DNA from: Io17-Chloro-G2 sp963663135
Lineage (GTDB): Bacteria > Chloroflexota > Dehalococcoidia > Lucifugimonadales > UBA3495
Direction: 5' to 3'
Length of the DNA stretch: 64,000 bases
NCBI GenBank assembly: GCA_963663135.2
Contig: CAXXRM010000005.1
Span: 62,001 to 126,000 of the forward strand
A program made the position numbers and the translations under genes. The notes under the pieces were generated by a model. The model was given only the letters and a program-made list of their open reading frames with translations. It made no database searches and had not been told where the DNA came from. Positions 53,005 to 62,101 of this stretch are shown here, one piece after another; within the stretch, counting starts at the first letter, position 1; the number at the start of each line of letters is the position of its first letter.

Positions 53005-53619
53005 CAGGTCTTCGGGAGCCAGTGACATGCTGACTTGGCACAAGGCAGCGCCCTTCTGAGATGGGAGGCGGGGCCGTTGGGAAACCGGCTCCTCGAGGGG
53101 CTGCCCATCATCTCGGGGGTGAGGGCTAGGACAATGCCGGGTTCTCCGGGTAGTTCCTCAAACTCTTTGACCGCGGCTTGCAGCTCTGCCAAGTTGGGCA
53201 AGGTAGCGCAGAATCCCATCCAGTCCGGGTGTCTTCGCATCTTGGTGAAGACGTAGTAAAGCTGCCTGGTATCCGGCGGCACTCCATTGCCACTCCAATG
53301 GTGGTTGAGGACTCTCCTGCGCGGGCAATCCGGAGCATCAGTTGGACCAGATCGTCTCGGTCTTGGACCTGGGGAAGTTCTTTTTGAAACTGGGATATGG
53401 CCGACATCTCGTATTCCGGGGTCCGCAGGCACTCGATCAAGTTCCGGAGATCCACGCCCCCTGGTTGACGGGATTCTGGTCTGTGGACTGGGTGCCGCCG
53501 GTCGGCTTGGCGCTGGATTCGTACAGTTCCTGCGCTTGGTTATACCGTTTTCTTGAAGGTGTGCCCGGCCAGCTGAGAATCTCATCTACGTGTTGATGTT
53601 CTTTTTCGAACAGGGTCAT
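53004..53619 (-). pseudogene. Unknown gene downstream of rnd, broken by two frameshifts
   Basis: Begins at ATG 53619, two bases after the RNase D stop (MTLFEKEHQHVDEILSWPG). Near the G5 run at 53458-53462 it shifts to a second frame (VDLRNLIECLRTPEYEMSAI, RDDLVQLMLRIARAGE). Near 53290-53310 it shifts to a third (RQLYYVFTKMRRHPDWMGF, LAELQAAVKEFEELPGEPG) ending at 53004. Together about 200 residues, helical and charged, with no family I recognise. Its tight spacing suggests it was cotranscribed with rnd. Breaks may be real or assembly indels. Confidence 0.55.
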
Positions 53620-53621
53620 GT

Positions 53622-54809
53622 CTAGCCTGTCTCCGGGTCTGGGTAATTCAGAGTTGCTAGAACCCTCCGCAACGCGGCTCCGAACTCGCGTCTCTGCCAA
53701 CTCCGAACTTCAGGACTAAGGAACTCAGAGTCCAGGTCGCCGGGCCGCCGGGCCAGGCGTTCCAGACTAACCGTCGGCCAAAGAAGGCTCGGATCCATTC
53801 GGAGATCTCGGCCCAATTGCCCGCGCCAGGTCTTGAGAACCCGCAGGTGAAGCATGACCCTCTTCCGCTCCGCTGGATCCAATGCGTCTTCGTTCCGAGC
53901 CGGCTTCGGACGGGTTACGTGCGGAGCCGCGAGTCCTTGGTCGATTGCGGCTCTCAGACCTTGACTGGCCGGCGAACGCCCAAATTGGCCCAGACCCTTG
54001 ACAGTCGAGAGATCGGCCGTGGGCTCAGAAGCCACTTGGACCAGAGCGAAGTCCGGTATTATCCTGAAGCGCGAACGGTCAAGCCGGCTGGCCTCTTGTT
54101 CGCGAAACTGGAACAGCGAGCGGAGAATGGCCAAGCCTCTCCCGTCCAGGCCCTGGCTGCCCTTGACCGAAAGGAAGGCCGACTCGCGGTCGGCGGGCGT
54201 ATGTTTCACATTCTCCAGGCGCGTGAACTCCTCTTTCGCCCATTCAAGCCGGCATAACTCTGTCAATTGCGATACCAGCGCTTCGCGGACACGCGAAAGA
54301 TACAGAACGTCGTTGGCTGCGTAGTTTAGCGCTTCGAGACTTAGAGGCCGCAGCGTCCAGTCGGAGCGCTGGAGTTCGATGGGCTTGGCCAATTCGATCC
54401 CAAGGTATTCCTGCACTACGGACTGCAAACCCAACCGTGTCGAGCCAACGAAGGCGGCGGCAATGCCGGTGTCGAACAAATTGTTGACCCGGAATCCCCA
54501 GTCCCGGTCGAGACTACGCAAATCGTAGTCGGCGCCATGAAAGACCTTCTCCACTGATTGGTCGCCAAGAAGGTCCCCCAGCGGCTGGATGTCGTCTATC
54601 GCCAGCGGATCGACCAGGAAGGCGGTTTCGTACGCCGCGAGCTGGACCAAGCAGACGCGCTCATGGTACCTGAAGAAACCGTTCGACTCGATATCGACGG
54701 CGACTCGGGGCGCTCTCGATATACGATCGACGACTTCGGATAGGTGAGGTCCAGTGTTAACCAGTTCGGTCCGGCTCATACCTGTAAACATCTCAACGGC
54801 ATCACACAT
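53622..54809 (-). CDS. rnd: Ribonuclease D
   Basis: 395-aa 3'-5' exonuclease used in tRNA and structured-RNA maturation. DEDDy residues: VAVDIESNGFF (Asp, Glu), VFHGADYDLRSL (Asp) and YAANDVLYLSRVREAL (Tyr, Asp). A helical HRDC-like region follows (residues 220-300), with a second copy toward the C-terminus. The start is uncertain; in-frame ATG codons at 54809, 54791 and 54779 all lack a good ribosome site. A broken gene follows by 2 nt. Confidence 0.88.
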   Translation of the reverse strand: MCDAVEMFTGMSRTELVNTGPHLSEVVDRISRAPRVAVDIESNGFFRYHERVCLVQLAAYETAFLVDPLAIDDIQPLGDLLGDQSVEKVFHGADYDLRSLDRDWGFRVNNLFDTGIAAAFVGSTRLGLQSVVQEYLGIELAKPIELQRSDWTLRPLSLEALNYAANDVLYLSRVREALVSQLTELCRLEWAKEEFTRLENVKHTPADRESAFLSVKGSQGLDGRGLAILRSLFQFREQEASRLDRSRFRIIPDFALVQVASEPTADLSTVKGLGQFGRSPASQGLRAAIDQGLAAPHVTRPKPARNEDALDPAERKRVMLHLRVLKTWRGQLGRDLRMDPSLLWPTVSLERLARRPGDLDSEFLSPEVRSWQRREFGAALRRVLATLNYPDPETG

Positions 54810-55047
54810 CGCCCGGCCGGTGAATTAACCCACTGGCATCCCAAATGGCTTCGAGATTATAACTTTTGGAAGACCCGTGCATAATCGCCGGGATAGGCGG
54901 AACTACCTGGGTTTGAACGTGGATGAACTCCCAATCCCACTCTGATCCGAGGTCATTCCAAGGTCTCCTGCAGTCACAATGACGGAGGATCTGTTGGTGT
55001 CGAGACTCCCTCGGGACGTTTCCAGGCCGAGCTTGTGGATCGCTCTA

Positions 55048-55545
55048 CTATTCCTCTACTTCCAGTTGCTCCACGCGGCCCTGGTGCACGGCGGCCCAAT
55101 GCCCTGCCCACTCCTCGCGGGTGGCGCGCTCGGTGCGGCCCGGCACGTAGGCGGGAGAAACCACTGGCAGCGCCCGCTCCACCTTGACCAGGACGTAGGC
55201 CCGTGCCGGTAGTTGCACCTGCGCCACGCCGCGGCTGCCGGTCTCGAAGGCCAGGCATATTTCGTCGAACAGTTCACCCGGCTCGACAATAGTGGCCGTC
55301 CCCTTGAAGCGGTACCCCTTTCGGGAGAACACGTCCACCACGTTCAGTTCCAGCACCGGGTTATGGCGTAGGTTGGCCATCGTTGCCGGAGACGCCAGGT
55401 CGGCAAACACCAGGTGGTCGTCGTCCCATATCGCCGCCGTTCCCTTAGGTGAAAGGTTGGGCGTTCCGTCGGGGCAGACGGTGGCGACGAACCCCAGCCG
55501 CTGCTGGCGAACCACACGCTTCATGTCATCATCAAGAATTCCCAC
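55048..55545 (-). CDS. Pyridoxamine 5'-phosphate oxidase-like flavin protein
   Basis: 165-aa split-barrel protein of the PNPOx-like superfamily. Features are LGFVATVCPDGTPNLSPKGT, DDDHLVFADLASPATMANL, NPVLELNVVDVFSRKGYRF and KGTATIVEPGELFDEIC. It probably binds FMN, F420 or haem; the reaction is unknown. I start at GTG 55545 because GAGGAG lies upstream (ATGAGGAGACCGGAGTG); the frame is open to 55881 but that part is not protein-like. Confidence 0.84.
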   Translation of the reverse strand: MGILDDDMKRVVRQQRLGFVATVCPDGTPNLSPKGTAAIWDDDHLVFADLASPATMANLRHNPVLELNVVDVFSRKGYRFKGTATIVEPGELFDEICLAFETGSRGVAQVQLPARAYVLVKVERALPVVSPAYVPGRTERATREEWAGHWAAVHQGRVEQLEVEE

Positions 55546-55902
55546 TCCGGTCTCCTCATGGTTGTATTGGCGGTAGCGCCATAGTGTGGCAGCGCCGCGG
55601 GCTCGCTTCCTGTGCACATGCCGTTTCCGCCCCCTATCATAGCCTGTGTGGTCATCAGCAGGAACCGGTTGATTAGCAGGTAGGCCAATCGCGCCGTCAC
55701 CCACCGCGTGGGTTGTCGGCGTTGCACTGTTGGGTCTAGAATTCCGCTTTGTGCATGGTCCGGTCAGACATGGGTTTCTTGCTGGGTCCTGGTCTTGCCG
55801 ACAGTGGCGAGCCGAAGCATTCGTGTTTTTGAAACTGTGTAAACTACGGCGGCGCTGCCCTGGATCTCCCATCTGGAACATTCGGATTGGTGAGGAGAGA
55901 GC
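55546..55902. other. Divergent intergenic region
   Basis: 357 nt between the PNPOx-like gene and amt. No sigma-54 box or clear promoter recognised; short frames here look like chance. Confidence 0.35.
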
Positions 55903-57126
55903 ATGATAGATAGTGGGGATACCGCCTGGGTACTAACCTCGTCGGCGTTGGTCTTCATCATGGTCCCGGGGCTGGCGTTTTTTTACGCGGGACTTGTCCG
56001 CAGCAAAAACGCCCTGTCCACCATCATGCAGTCCTTTATCGCTCTCGCCATTGTGGGTTTAACCTGGGTTTTGTGGGGATACAGCCTGGCGTTTGGCCCC
56101 GACGTAGGGGGTTTTATCGGGAATCTGGAGTGGGCCGGACTCAACGGCGTGTCCGCCACGGAGGCCGGGCCTTACGCCGCCACGATTCCGCACCAGGCGT
56201 TCATGGTCTTCCAGTCCAAGTTCGCCATTATCACGCCAGCCCTGATTGCCGGTGCATTCGCCGAGCGTATTAAATTCAGCACTTTCGTGATCTTCGTCGT
56301 TGTCTGGTCGACCGTCGTATACACGCCGCTGGCGCACTGGATGTGGGGGACCGGCGGTTGGCTGGGCGAGCTTGGAGCCCTCGACTTCGCGGGAGGAGCG
56401 GTCGTCCACATCAGTTCCGGGGCCGCAGCCCTGGCCGCGGCGATCATATTCGGTCGACGCCTGGGTTTCGGCCAGGTGGAGATGGCGCCTCACAACGTTC
56501 CTTACGTGGTGCTCGGCGCTGCCCTTCTGTGGTTTGGCTGGTTTGGGTTCAACGCCGGGAGTGACTTGTCCTCGGCAGTAAGGGCTACCTCTGCCTTTGT
56601 GGTCACCCATATCTCCGCGTCAACCGCTGCGTTGGTATGGGTTGGGCTTGACTGGATATTAAACCGGAGACCCAGCGTGGTGGGAGCAGCGACGGGAGCC
56701 GTGGCAGGCTTGGCAACCATCACTCCGGCTTCGGGATTCGTGGGCCCCTTGCCGGCAGTGGTCATCGGTTTGGGCGCCGGCGCTTTGTGCTACACCGCCG
56801 TCTGGATAAAAACCCGAGTTAGGCTTGACGACTCCCTCGACGTTTGGGCCATCCACGGAGTGGGTGGAATCTGGGGCATGATTGCCACCGGGCTCTTCAT
56901 CGGAGTCGGCTTCATGACTTTGGGTGACCTCACGGACCTGACCCGGGGAGAGCAGGTATTGAGGCAGCTAATCGCCGTCGGCGTGTCTTTCGGGTGGGCT
57001 TTCGTCACGACTCTCGCGATACTGTTGATCCTGAAATACACGATTGGGCTAAGGGTAGACGAGGAGCAGGAGCAAGAAGGTCTGGATATCTCCCAACACG
57101 GCGAGATGGCCTACCCCACACGGTAG
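55903..57126 (+). CDS. amt: Ammonium transporter
   Basis: 407-aa Amt/MEP/Rh channel with eleven membrane helices. The twin pore histidines are in GGAVVHISSGAAA (near residue 168) and VWAIHGVGGIWG (near residue 319); FFYAGLVRSKNALS and WFGWFGFNAGS are also conserved. GAGGAG precedes ATG 55903. No glnK gene follows, so PII control would have to come from elsewhere. A 17-bp hairpin lies 65 nt after its stop. Confidence 0.95.
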   Translation: MIDSGDTAWVLTSSALVFIMVPGLAFFYAGLVRSKNALSTIMQSFIALAIVGLTWVLWGYSLAFGPDVGGFIGNLEWAGLNGVSATEAGPYAATIPHQAFMVFQSKFAIITPALIAGAFAERIKFSTFVIFVVVWSTVVYTPLAHWMWGTGGWLGELGALDFAGGAVVHISSGAAALAAAIIFGRRLGFGQVEMAPHNVPYVVLGAALLWFGWFGFNAGSDLSSAVRATSAFVVTHISASTAALVWVGLDWILNRRPSVVGAATGAVAGLATITPASGFVGPLPAVVIGLGAGALCYTAVWIKTRVRLDDSLDVWAIHGVGGIWGMIATGLFIGVGFMTLGDLTDLTRGEQVLRQLIAVGVSFGWAFVTTLAILLILKYTIGLRVDEEQEQEGLDISQHGEMAYPTR

Positions 57127-57191
57127 GGGGTCGACAACCGGCCGTCAGACCGGAGGGACTGGTGGTGACGCCCAGAATTTCAATGGAAACA

Positions 57192-57228
57192 GTGTTGGGG
57201 ATGCCCGGAGCCCGGGCATCCCCAACAC
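57192..57228 (+). terminator. 17-bp hairpin after amt
   Basis: GTGTTGGGGATGCCCGG (57192-57208), a 3-nt loop and its exact complement (57212-57228). No T-run follows, so it is a strong structure of probable terminator or RNA-stability function. Confidence 0.6.
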
Positions 57229-57373
57229 GACGGGAGTCCATCCGGCAGGCTCCGGATTGACGGTTACTGTCCCGGCCGGCAGCAGCGAGAGGGGAACCGC
57301 CAATGCTACCTTGGGCTGACCGTGAAATTACGCCGGTTCAGGAGTTTACCTAGCTTCGCGTCGAGGAGGAATC

Positions 57374-57784
57374 ATGTCCATTTTGATTCGTGCGGTTGCG
57401 GCTTACCTGGTGTTGGTTGCGGTATCGGTTGGGGTGCACTTCATAATTACGCCGTTGTACCACCCCGGCGGGGACGCGCCGTTCTTCGCTTGGGTGGTCC
57501 ACAACTGGTTCATGGCAGTGGGAATGGTGCTCGCGCTGGCTGGCAGCTACGCGGCGAAGCGGAGTGTCGATGCCGACGGTTCGGCGGACCTGAAGCGGTA
57601 TTTGGAAGCCAACACCGTTTTCTACGCCGCGGCCGTAGTGTTCCTCCTGTTCTTCTGGAACTGGTTTAGCGCGCTGTCTCCAAACGATAGCGCCGACGGC
57701 CAATTCTGGGTCGTAATCGATACGCTGATGCCCATCGTAATGGGTGGTACGGGGTGCCGAATGTGGCGGGACTCTGCCGGTTAG
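57374..57784 (+). CDS. Small four-helix membrane protein
   Basis: 136-aa integral membrane protein with about four hydrophobic segments (AVAAYLVLVAVSVGVHFII, WFMAVGMVLALAGSY, VFYAAAVVFLLFFWNWF, WVVIDTLMPIVMGGTG). GAGGAGG precedes ATG 57374. I do not recognise a family. It follows amt on the same strand after a hairpin; a link to nitrogen uptake is only positional. Confidence 0.8.
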   Translation: MSILIRAVAAYLVLVAVSVGVHFIITPLYHPGGDAPFFAWVVHNWFMAVGMVLALAGSYAAKRSVDADGSADLKRYLEANTVFYAAAVVFLLFFWNWFSALSPNDSADGQFWVVIDTLMPIVMGGTGCRMWRDSAG

Positions 57785-58080
57785 TCCTTGGGCCGCGTCG
57801 GGTTGGCCCACTCGGCAGGGTTTTTCCGCTCAGGGCAACGTGCCTGGCTCCCGCCCCGTCTTTCCCGCCGCGGGGAGGAATGCATGGGATTGGGAACGTG
57901 ATTGTGCGGGCGTTGGGCCACCGTCCTGAAATGAGATCGCACCGTTATCGGCTGGCTCGCGTTGGCAACTCCCTTGTGTTTTAGCCTACAATGCTACGCT
58001 TGGTTCAGCGTGTGGCGAGTCCTGGACGGAAGCCGCGCACTGCTATGGCCGCAGGAATGTTTAGAGGATAGGGAGGAACG

Positions 58081-59226
58081 ATGTTAGCCGGTCTTATAGC
58101 CGGGTCGGTGGCCGCTTTAGTGGCATCCTTGGTGTCTCTGCCGCTGCGGTCTCCGCTGGACATTGTCTTTAACACTTTAACCGTCACGGTGGCGTCGCTG
58201 GTCGTCGGAATCGCATCCGGGTTGCTCTGGAGATTCCTGGCGGACAACCCCAGACGTCTACAATACTATGCCGGCGGCTTGGCTGGGGCGTTCGTGGTGG
58301 TGGCCGTCGTGGCAGTAGTTGGGAACATGTGGTTGGAGAGGTTTGCTCTCTTTACCATTCCACTGGCAGCCATTGTCTTCGCACTTTCCGGGATCCTGGC
58401 GCCGATGGTTGGCGGCATCTCCGGCGCCGCGGTGCGTGGGTTGGCCGTGGTGTTGCTGATTGCATCGGTTGGGCTGGGCATCGGCCTCGCGGGCCAGGGA
58501 GACACCGAAAGCGGTGAGCTATCGCTGCCTGAACGGGTCGAGGCTCCAATCCCAACTGCAACGGAGCCGCCGAGCCAGGAAACGACGTCGGCGGCGACCG
58601 TTGAGACCGCCCCCGAGGCAACTGCAAAGGCCGTCTCTACCAACACTCCAACGCCATCCACCCCAGCCGAGGCCACCGCTCCGGCGGAGACCCCAGGCGG
58701 CGCAGCAGATGGAACAAGCGGGTCATACATAGTGGGGGAAGGTTCGAAGATCACATTCGCAGTCGGTGAAGTGTTGAGCCGGTTCCCGACTCCGATAACG
58801 GCCGTGATGAGCACGTCCGAGCTTTCCGGCCAAATCAACCTCGATGGTCAACCGTCCATCGTGGAGGTCGATCTCCATTCTTTAGGCAGCGACCAGCAGT
58901 TCCGCGACCGGTACGTCCGGACCCGAATGTTCCCTGACCAACCCACGGCGTCATTTACAGTGGACAGCGTGACCGAACTGCCCGACGGGTTTTACAGCGG
59001 CGATACCTTCCAACGCTCGGTCTCCGGGAACCTTAACCTGAACGGCGCAGATTTCCCGATATCCTTCGACTTGGAAATCCGCAACGACGGGAATGTCCTG
59101 AACGTCTTGGGCCGGACCGTTTTCACCTGGCAGCAGCTTGGCATCCCGGTGCCCACCGCCAGGTCTGTGGTGTCCATTGAGGATGAAGTCCACGTGGAGA
59201 TTTTGTTGGTTGCCAAGCCTGGCTAG
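58081..59226 (+). CDS. Membrane-anchored YceI-domain protein
   Basis: 381-aa protein. The first 140 residues form about four to five membrane helices (LIAGSVAALVASLVSLPL, GAFVVVAVVAVVGNMWL, LAVVLLIASVGLGIGLAG). Residues 150-215 are a Thr/Pro/Ala/Glu-rich linker. The last 165 residues are a YceI lipocalin-like barrel (EGSKITFAVGEV, GQINLDGQPSIVEVDLHSL, GNLNLNGADFPISFDLEI). YceI proteins bind isoprenoid lipids or fatty amides; here the barrel would be held at the outer face of the membrane. GGGAGG precedes ATG 58081. Confidence 0.88.
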   Translation: MLAGLIAGSVAALVASLVSLPLRSPLDIVFNTLTVTVASLVVGIASGLLWRFLADNPRRLQYYAGGLAGAFVVVAVVAVVGNMWLERFALFTIPLAAIVFALSGILAPMVGGISGAAVRGLAVVLLIASVGLGIGLAGQGDTESGELSLPERVEAPIPTATEPPSQETTSAATVETAPEATAKAVSTNTPTPSTPAEATAPAETPGGAADGTSGSYIVGEGSKITFAVGEVLSRFPTPITAVMSTSELSGQINLDGQPSIVEVDLHSLGSDQQFRDRYVRTRMFPDQPTASFTVDSVTELPDGFYSGDTFQRSVSGNLNLNGADFPISFDLEIRNDGNVLNVLGRTVFTWQQLGIPVPTARSVVSIEDEVHVEILLVAKPG

Positions 59227-59466
59227 GAACAAATCAGACCCCCACCGCCGTGGTGGCGAGCGAATGCTCTCTTCTGCAGGGCAGCGACATAGCGCCTTGT
59301 CACATTTGTCTGCCCCAACCCCATTTGCCCGGTACCTAAAATAGAACGAGACACCGCGTGAACCGTCCAAATTTCGGGAAGTTGTAACAAAGATTTAACA
59401 AACAAGAAAAGTGAATGTAACACCGCTGCCTAAAATAGAGTATGTAAGTAGTTTGTGGAGGCAACC

Positions 59467-59550
59467 ATGGAAGTCATCGTAGCGGCGGGCGTTTTCGTAG
59501 GACTCTTCGGACTGTGGGTGGTGCTTCCCTCCAAATTGCTACGAAAGTAA
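59467..59550 (+). CDS. 27-aa membrane miniprotein
   Basis: ATG 59467 with GGAGG 7 nt upstream encodes a 27-residue peptide: a short acidic start (MEV), a hydrophobic helix (IVAAGVFVGLFGLWVVLP) and a basic end (SKLLRK). The hydrophobic helix is long enough to span the membrane with the basic tail inside. A strong intrinsic terminator follows 60 nt later, so it has its own short transcript. No known family; small single-helix proteins often tune membrane complexes. Confidence 0.65.
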   Translation: MEVIVAAGVFVGLFGLWVVLPSKLLRK

Positions 59551-59605
59551 ACCGGTTTTCCCGGTTACCAAGTAAACCCCAAACATTCTCCAACTGAATC
59601 ACTTC

Positions 59606-59653
59606 ACTGACCCACCTATGTTGCACCGCAACTAGAATGGGTCGGTTTTTTTT
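59606..59653 (+). terminator. Intrinsic terminator of the miniprotein transcript
   Basis: ACTGACCCA (59606-59614) pairs with TGGGTCGGT (59638-59646, one G-U) around an inner GTTGC-ACC-GCAAC stem, and is followed by eight T (59646-59653). Confidence 0.82.
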
Positions 59654-60254
59654 GCAACGGGCCAGGCATGGCCTTTCAACTGTCATCCCCCTCCCGCCAT
59701 TCTTGTCGCAACGGGTATCCCGAGCTCTTTTGGTATGTGATGACGGTTGTCGTCTCGTAGAGATGTCAAGCGGGAGTAAGTTGCGTTCCTGATAAGAGTT
59801 TTTTGGATTCCCGCTGCGCTGAGAATTGCAGATGGCCTGGCCCAGGCCACGTATCAAAATGGCCTATTTTCATGACAATTGTGGGGGACAATTAAATGGC
59901 CTTGGGTCAACGAGAATAAAGCCTCCCATCACCCTCCCGATTTGATACAATCTTGGCTGGTTTAGCCCATAGGCTAACCAGGGCCGGGTCGCTCAACTCC
60001 CCCGCCGGAATTGATGCCGAAATCAGGTTTGCCCGTGCCGTAAACCAACCCGGGGCATTCGTTGTACAATTTAACCGGCGCCTGACGATCCCGGAATCGC
60101 GCATCCAACATAGTCTGCCGAGTTCCGGCGCAGGTTAAGCCGTGCAAACCGGCTGAACCTAGGGAGCAGGCATCCGCGGTCCAACCACGGACATACGGCG
60201 GCCAGGAGGCCTCACCTCAGCCTCCTGTGCCGGGACCAAAACGAGGAGCCACAC

Positions 60255-60328
60255 GGGCCGTTAGCTCAGCTTGGTAGAGCACCGGACTTTTAATCCGGGT
60301 GTCGTGGGTTCGATCCCCACACGGCCCA
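60255..60328 (+). tRNA. tRNA-Lys (UUU)
   Basis: Full cloverleaf: acceptor GGGCCGT/ACGGCCC, D arm GCTC-AGCTTGGTA-GAGC, anticodon arm CCGGA-CTTTTAA-TCCGG with anticodon TTT, and T arm GTGGG-TTCGATC-CCCAC. The discriminator is A; CCA is not encoded. The mobile-element cluster begins right after it, so the gene may mark an integration hot spot, although no duplicated 3' end was found. Confidence 0.97.
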
Positions 60329-60383
60329 CTCGATTTTGTGCCGAGTACCAGGCATCTATGATTCGCCGGCACAAAGAGGTGTT

Positions 60384-60660
60384 ATGGAATCTCTTAATCG
60401 TGTCACAAAAATTCTTCGCCACCGGAATTGCAACAATTTGGCAGACTTGTTGTCACGAGCATAGGTCGAATTCAACGAATCGAACACATACGGGAGTTAT
60501 CTCCATTCTTGCTTGGCTCCCAACAGCGGAAATTTATGCGCCCATTTCCGGATATGATCGCTTGGACGCACTCTCATCAAAGGACAACAAACAGATGCTC
60601 GACGCAACTCTTGAGATTTGGCCGCATCGACCGAATGATACGGAGATAACAGGTATCATA
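60384..60660 (+). pseudogene. Unknown gene, 5' part (cut by IS66)
   Basis: ATG 60384, with AGAGGTG upstream, opens MESLNRVTKILRHRNCNNLA. A TAG at 60462 interrupts it, then VEFNESNTYGSYLHS continues. A frameshift near 60510-60525 leads to TAEIYAPISGYDRLDALSS and EIWPHRPNDTEITGI, until the IS66 end at 60661. The rest of the gene lies after the element at 62102. Function unknown; the combined protein would be about 330 residues. Confidence 0.6.
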
Positions 60661-62093
60661 GTAACCGTTCAGAGTTAAGGAGAAGTGAGCAGTAGCTGGC
60701 AGGACAGGAGGGGGTCCAGGCCCTGGGCGCGCCAGGTGCCGAAGAGGGAGGCGAGGGTCAACTTGGAGTCGGTGCCCTGGGCCGAGCGGGTGCCGCCGCT
60801 GATTTTGCGGCTGACCACCAGGGGCCGCAGGCTCCGTTCCGCGGCATTGTTGTCCGATGGCACGGCGGGGTGGGCCACAAAGACGAACAGTTCCTTGATG
60901 AACTTCTCGATTCGCTGGCACAGCTTACTCTGGACCGCCGCCTGGTCTTCCAGGAAAGGACGGCAGTGGGCCAGCAGTTTCCGCTCCAGTTGCTGTTGGA
61001 CCCGCCGGCGTTGCCGGGCATCGGGATGGGTGAAGGCTTTCGCCCCAGTGTAGATTTGGTGGATTGCCCCAGCCCACTGGGCCAGTTTTTGGTCTTTGGG
61101 GTAGAGGGCCTTCAGGTCGCGGATGTCCCGCAGCAGATGGACCCAGCACCGCTGCTTCAAGCCCGGGTAATGATGGTAAGCGGCATAGAAGTCGCTGACC
61201 AAGACCCCGCTGAAGGAATCGCCCAGCGCCTCGTCCACTACTTCCTTGTTCCGACCCCGACGCAGAAAGTACCGGTCGGTGGGGGTGCTGAAGGTCCAGA
61301 CGTAGCCGTTGACCCCGTCCTGACGCCAGCCGGTTTCGTCGGCGTGCACCACTGGGCTGCCCCGGATTCGGTCCCGGATCTCCGCCAGCGCCGGTTGAGC
61401 CTTTTGGGCCACCTGGTGAATCGCCCGGACGATGGCGCCCAGGCTCAGGGGCAACCGATGGACGGTCTGCAGGTACCACTGGATGGTGCGCAACGGCAGC
61501 CGGCCCTCTTCCCGCAGGGCGGCAATCCGGCTGAGCAGGTTGACTCCCGACCGCTGCTTCCCCAGGACCACCCGGCCCAGGTCCACCTGGGGAGTCCGGC
61601 GCCGTTCACATACCGGACAGGTCCGGGCAATGAGGACGTGCTCGGTGACTTGAGCCGGAACCAGGGGGAGGTCAATGACTTCACGGGCCCGCTGTACGCA
61701 CCCCCCGGCCTGGCCGGTACCGCATTGGGGACAGGATCCCAGGACATGCTCCACCCGGTGGATGGGGCCCATGCGCTGGCGGGCAAAGCCGTGGGGCCTG
61801 GGCTTCCTGGGACCTTTATCCCTGGCTGGACCCTGGCCGGACTTCGGCTTAATGCCGGGCATTCGGGGCGACCCACCAGGCTTGGCCTTTCCTTCCAGCA
61901 GGTCAAGCCTTCGCTGCAACTGGGCGATGACGGCCTGCTGCTGGGCGATGAGGGCCAGCAAGGTCTCCAGGCTGGGGGTGGTCAGGTCAAGACCGGTATC
62001 CATACCTCAGATTTAACATAACCGGAAAAACCGGCGCACTGTGTTTTTCCAACCACTTCTGGCCAATTCGCCCCACCAACTCTGAACAGTTAC
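60661..62093. mobile_element. IS66-family insertion (1433 bp)
   Basis: Ends are GTAACCGTTCAGAGTT (60661-60676) and the complement of GTAACTGTTCAGAGTT (62078-62093), 15 of 16 matching, with the GTAA tip usual for IS66. The flanking octamers GTATCATA (60653-60660) and GGATCATA (62094-62101) differ at one base and represent the 8-bp target duplication. Only a TnpC-type transposase is carried, as in the ISBst12 group. Confidence 0.88.
60675..62003 (-). CDS. IS66-family transposase (TnpC type)
   Basis: 442-aa transposase. N-terminal leucine zipper (LLALIAQQQAVIAQLQRRLD), zinc-binding HVLGSCPQCGTGQAGG and IARTCPVCERRRT, and the DDE core SPVVHADETGWRQDGVNGY, LVSDFYAAYHHYPG and PSDNNAAERSLRPLVVSRK. 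The frame is intact and the length normal, so the element may still be mobile. Confidence 0.93.
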   Translation of the reverse strand: MDTGLDLTTPSLETLLALIAQQQAVIAQLQRRLDLLEGKAKPGGSPRMPGIKPKSGQGPARDKGPRKPRPHGFARQRMGPIHRVEHVLGSCPQCGTGQAGGCVQRAREVIDLPLVPAQVTEHVLIARTCPVCERRRTPQVDLGRVVLGKQRSGVNLLSRIAALREEGRLPLRTIQWYLQTVHRLPLSLGAIVRAIHQVAQKAQPALAEIRDRIRGSPVVHADETGWRQDGVNGYVWTFSTPTDRYFLRRGRNKEVVDEALGDSFSGVLVSDFYAAYHHYPGLKQRCWVHLLRDIRDLKALYPKDQKLAQWAGAIHQIYTGAKAFTHPDARQRRRVQQQLERKLLAHCRPFLEDQAAVQSKLCQRIEKFIKELFVFVAHPAVPSDNNAAERSLRPLVVSRKISGGTRSAQGTDSKLTLASLFGTWRAQGLDPLLSCQLLLTSP

Positions 62094-62101
62094 GGATCAT
62101 A

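Larger units (their letters stand above)
59227..60254. other. Gene-poor region holding a miniprotein and terminator
   Basis: About 1 kb up to the tRNA gene, containing only a 27-codon gene and its terminator (listed separately). The remainder (59660-60254) has no supportable gene; it contains the 14-mer GGATTCCCGCTGCG (59805-59818), shared with the 9.6 kb region, and an ATGGCC...GGCCATTTAA inverted pair near 59860-59905. Confidence 0.4.

Noticed and set aside
60255..60660. Phage or integrative-element attachment site at tRNA-Lys
   Set aside because: No tyrosine recombinase gene and no second copy of the tRNA 3' end were found; only insertion sequences follow.
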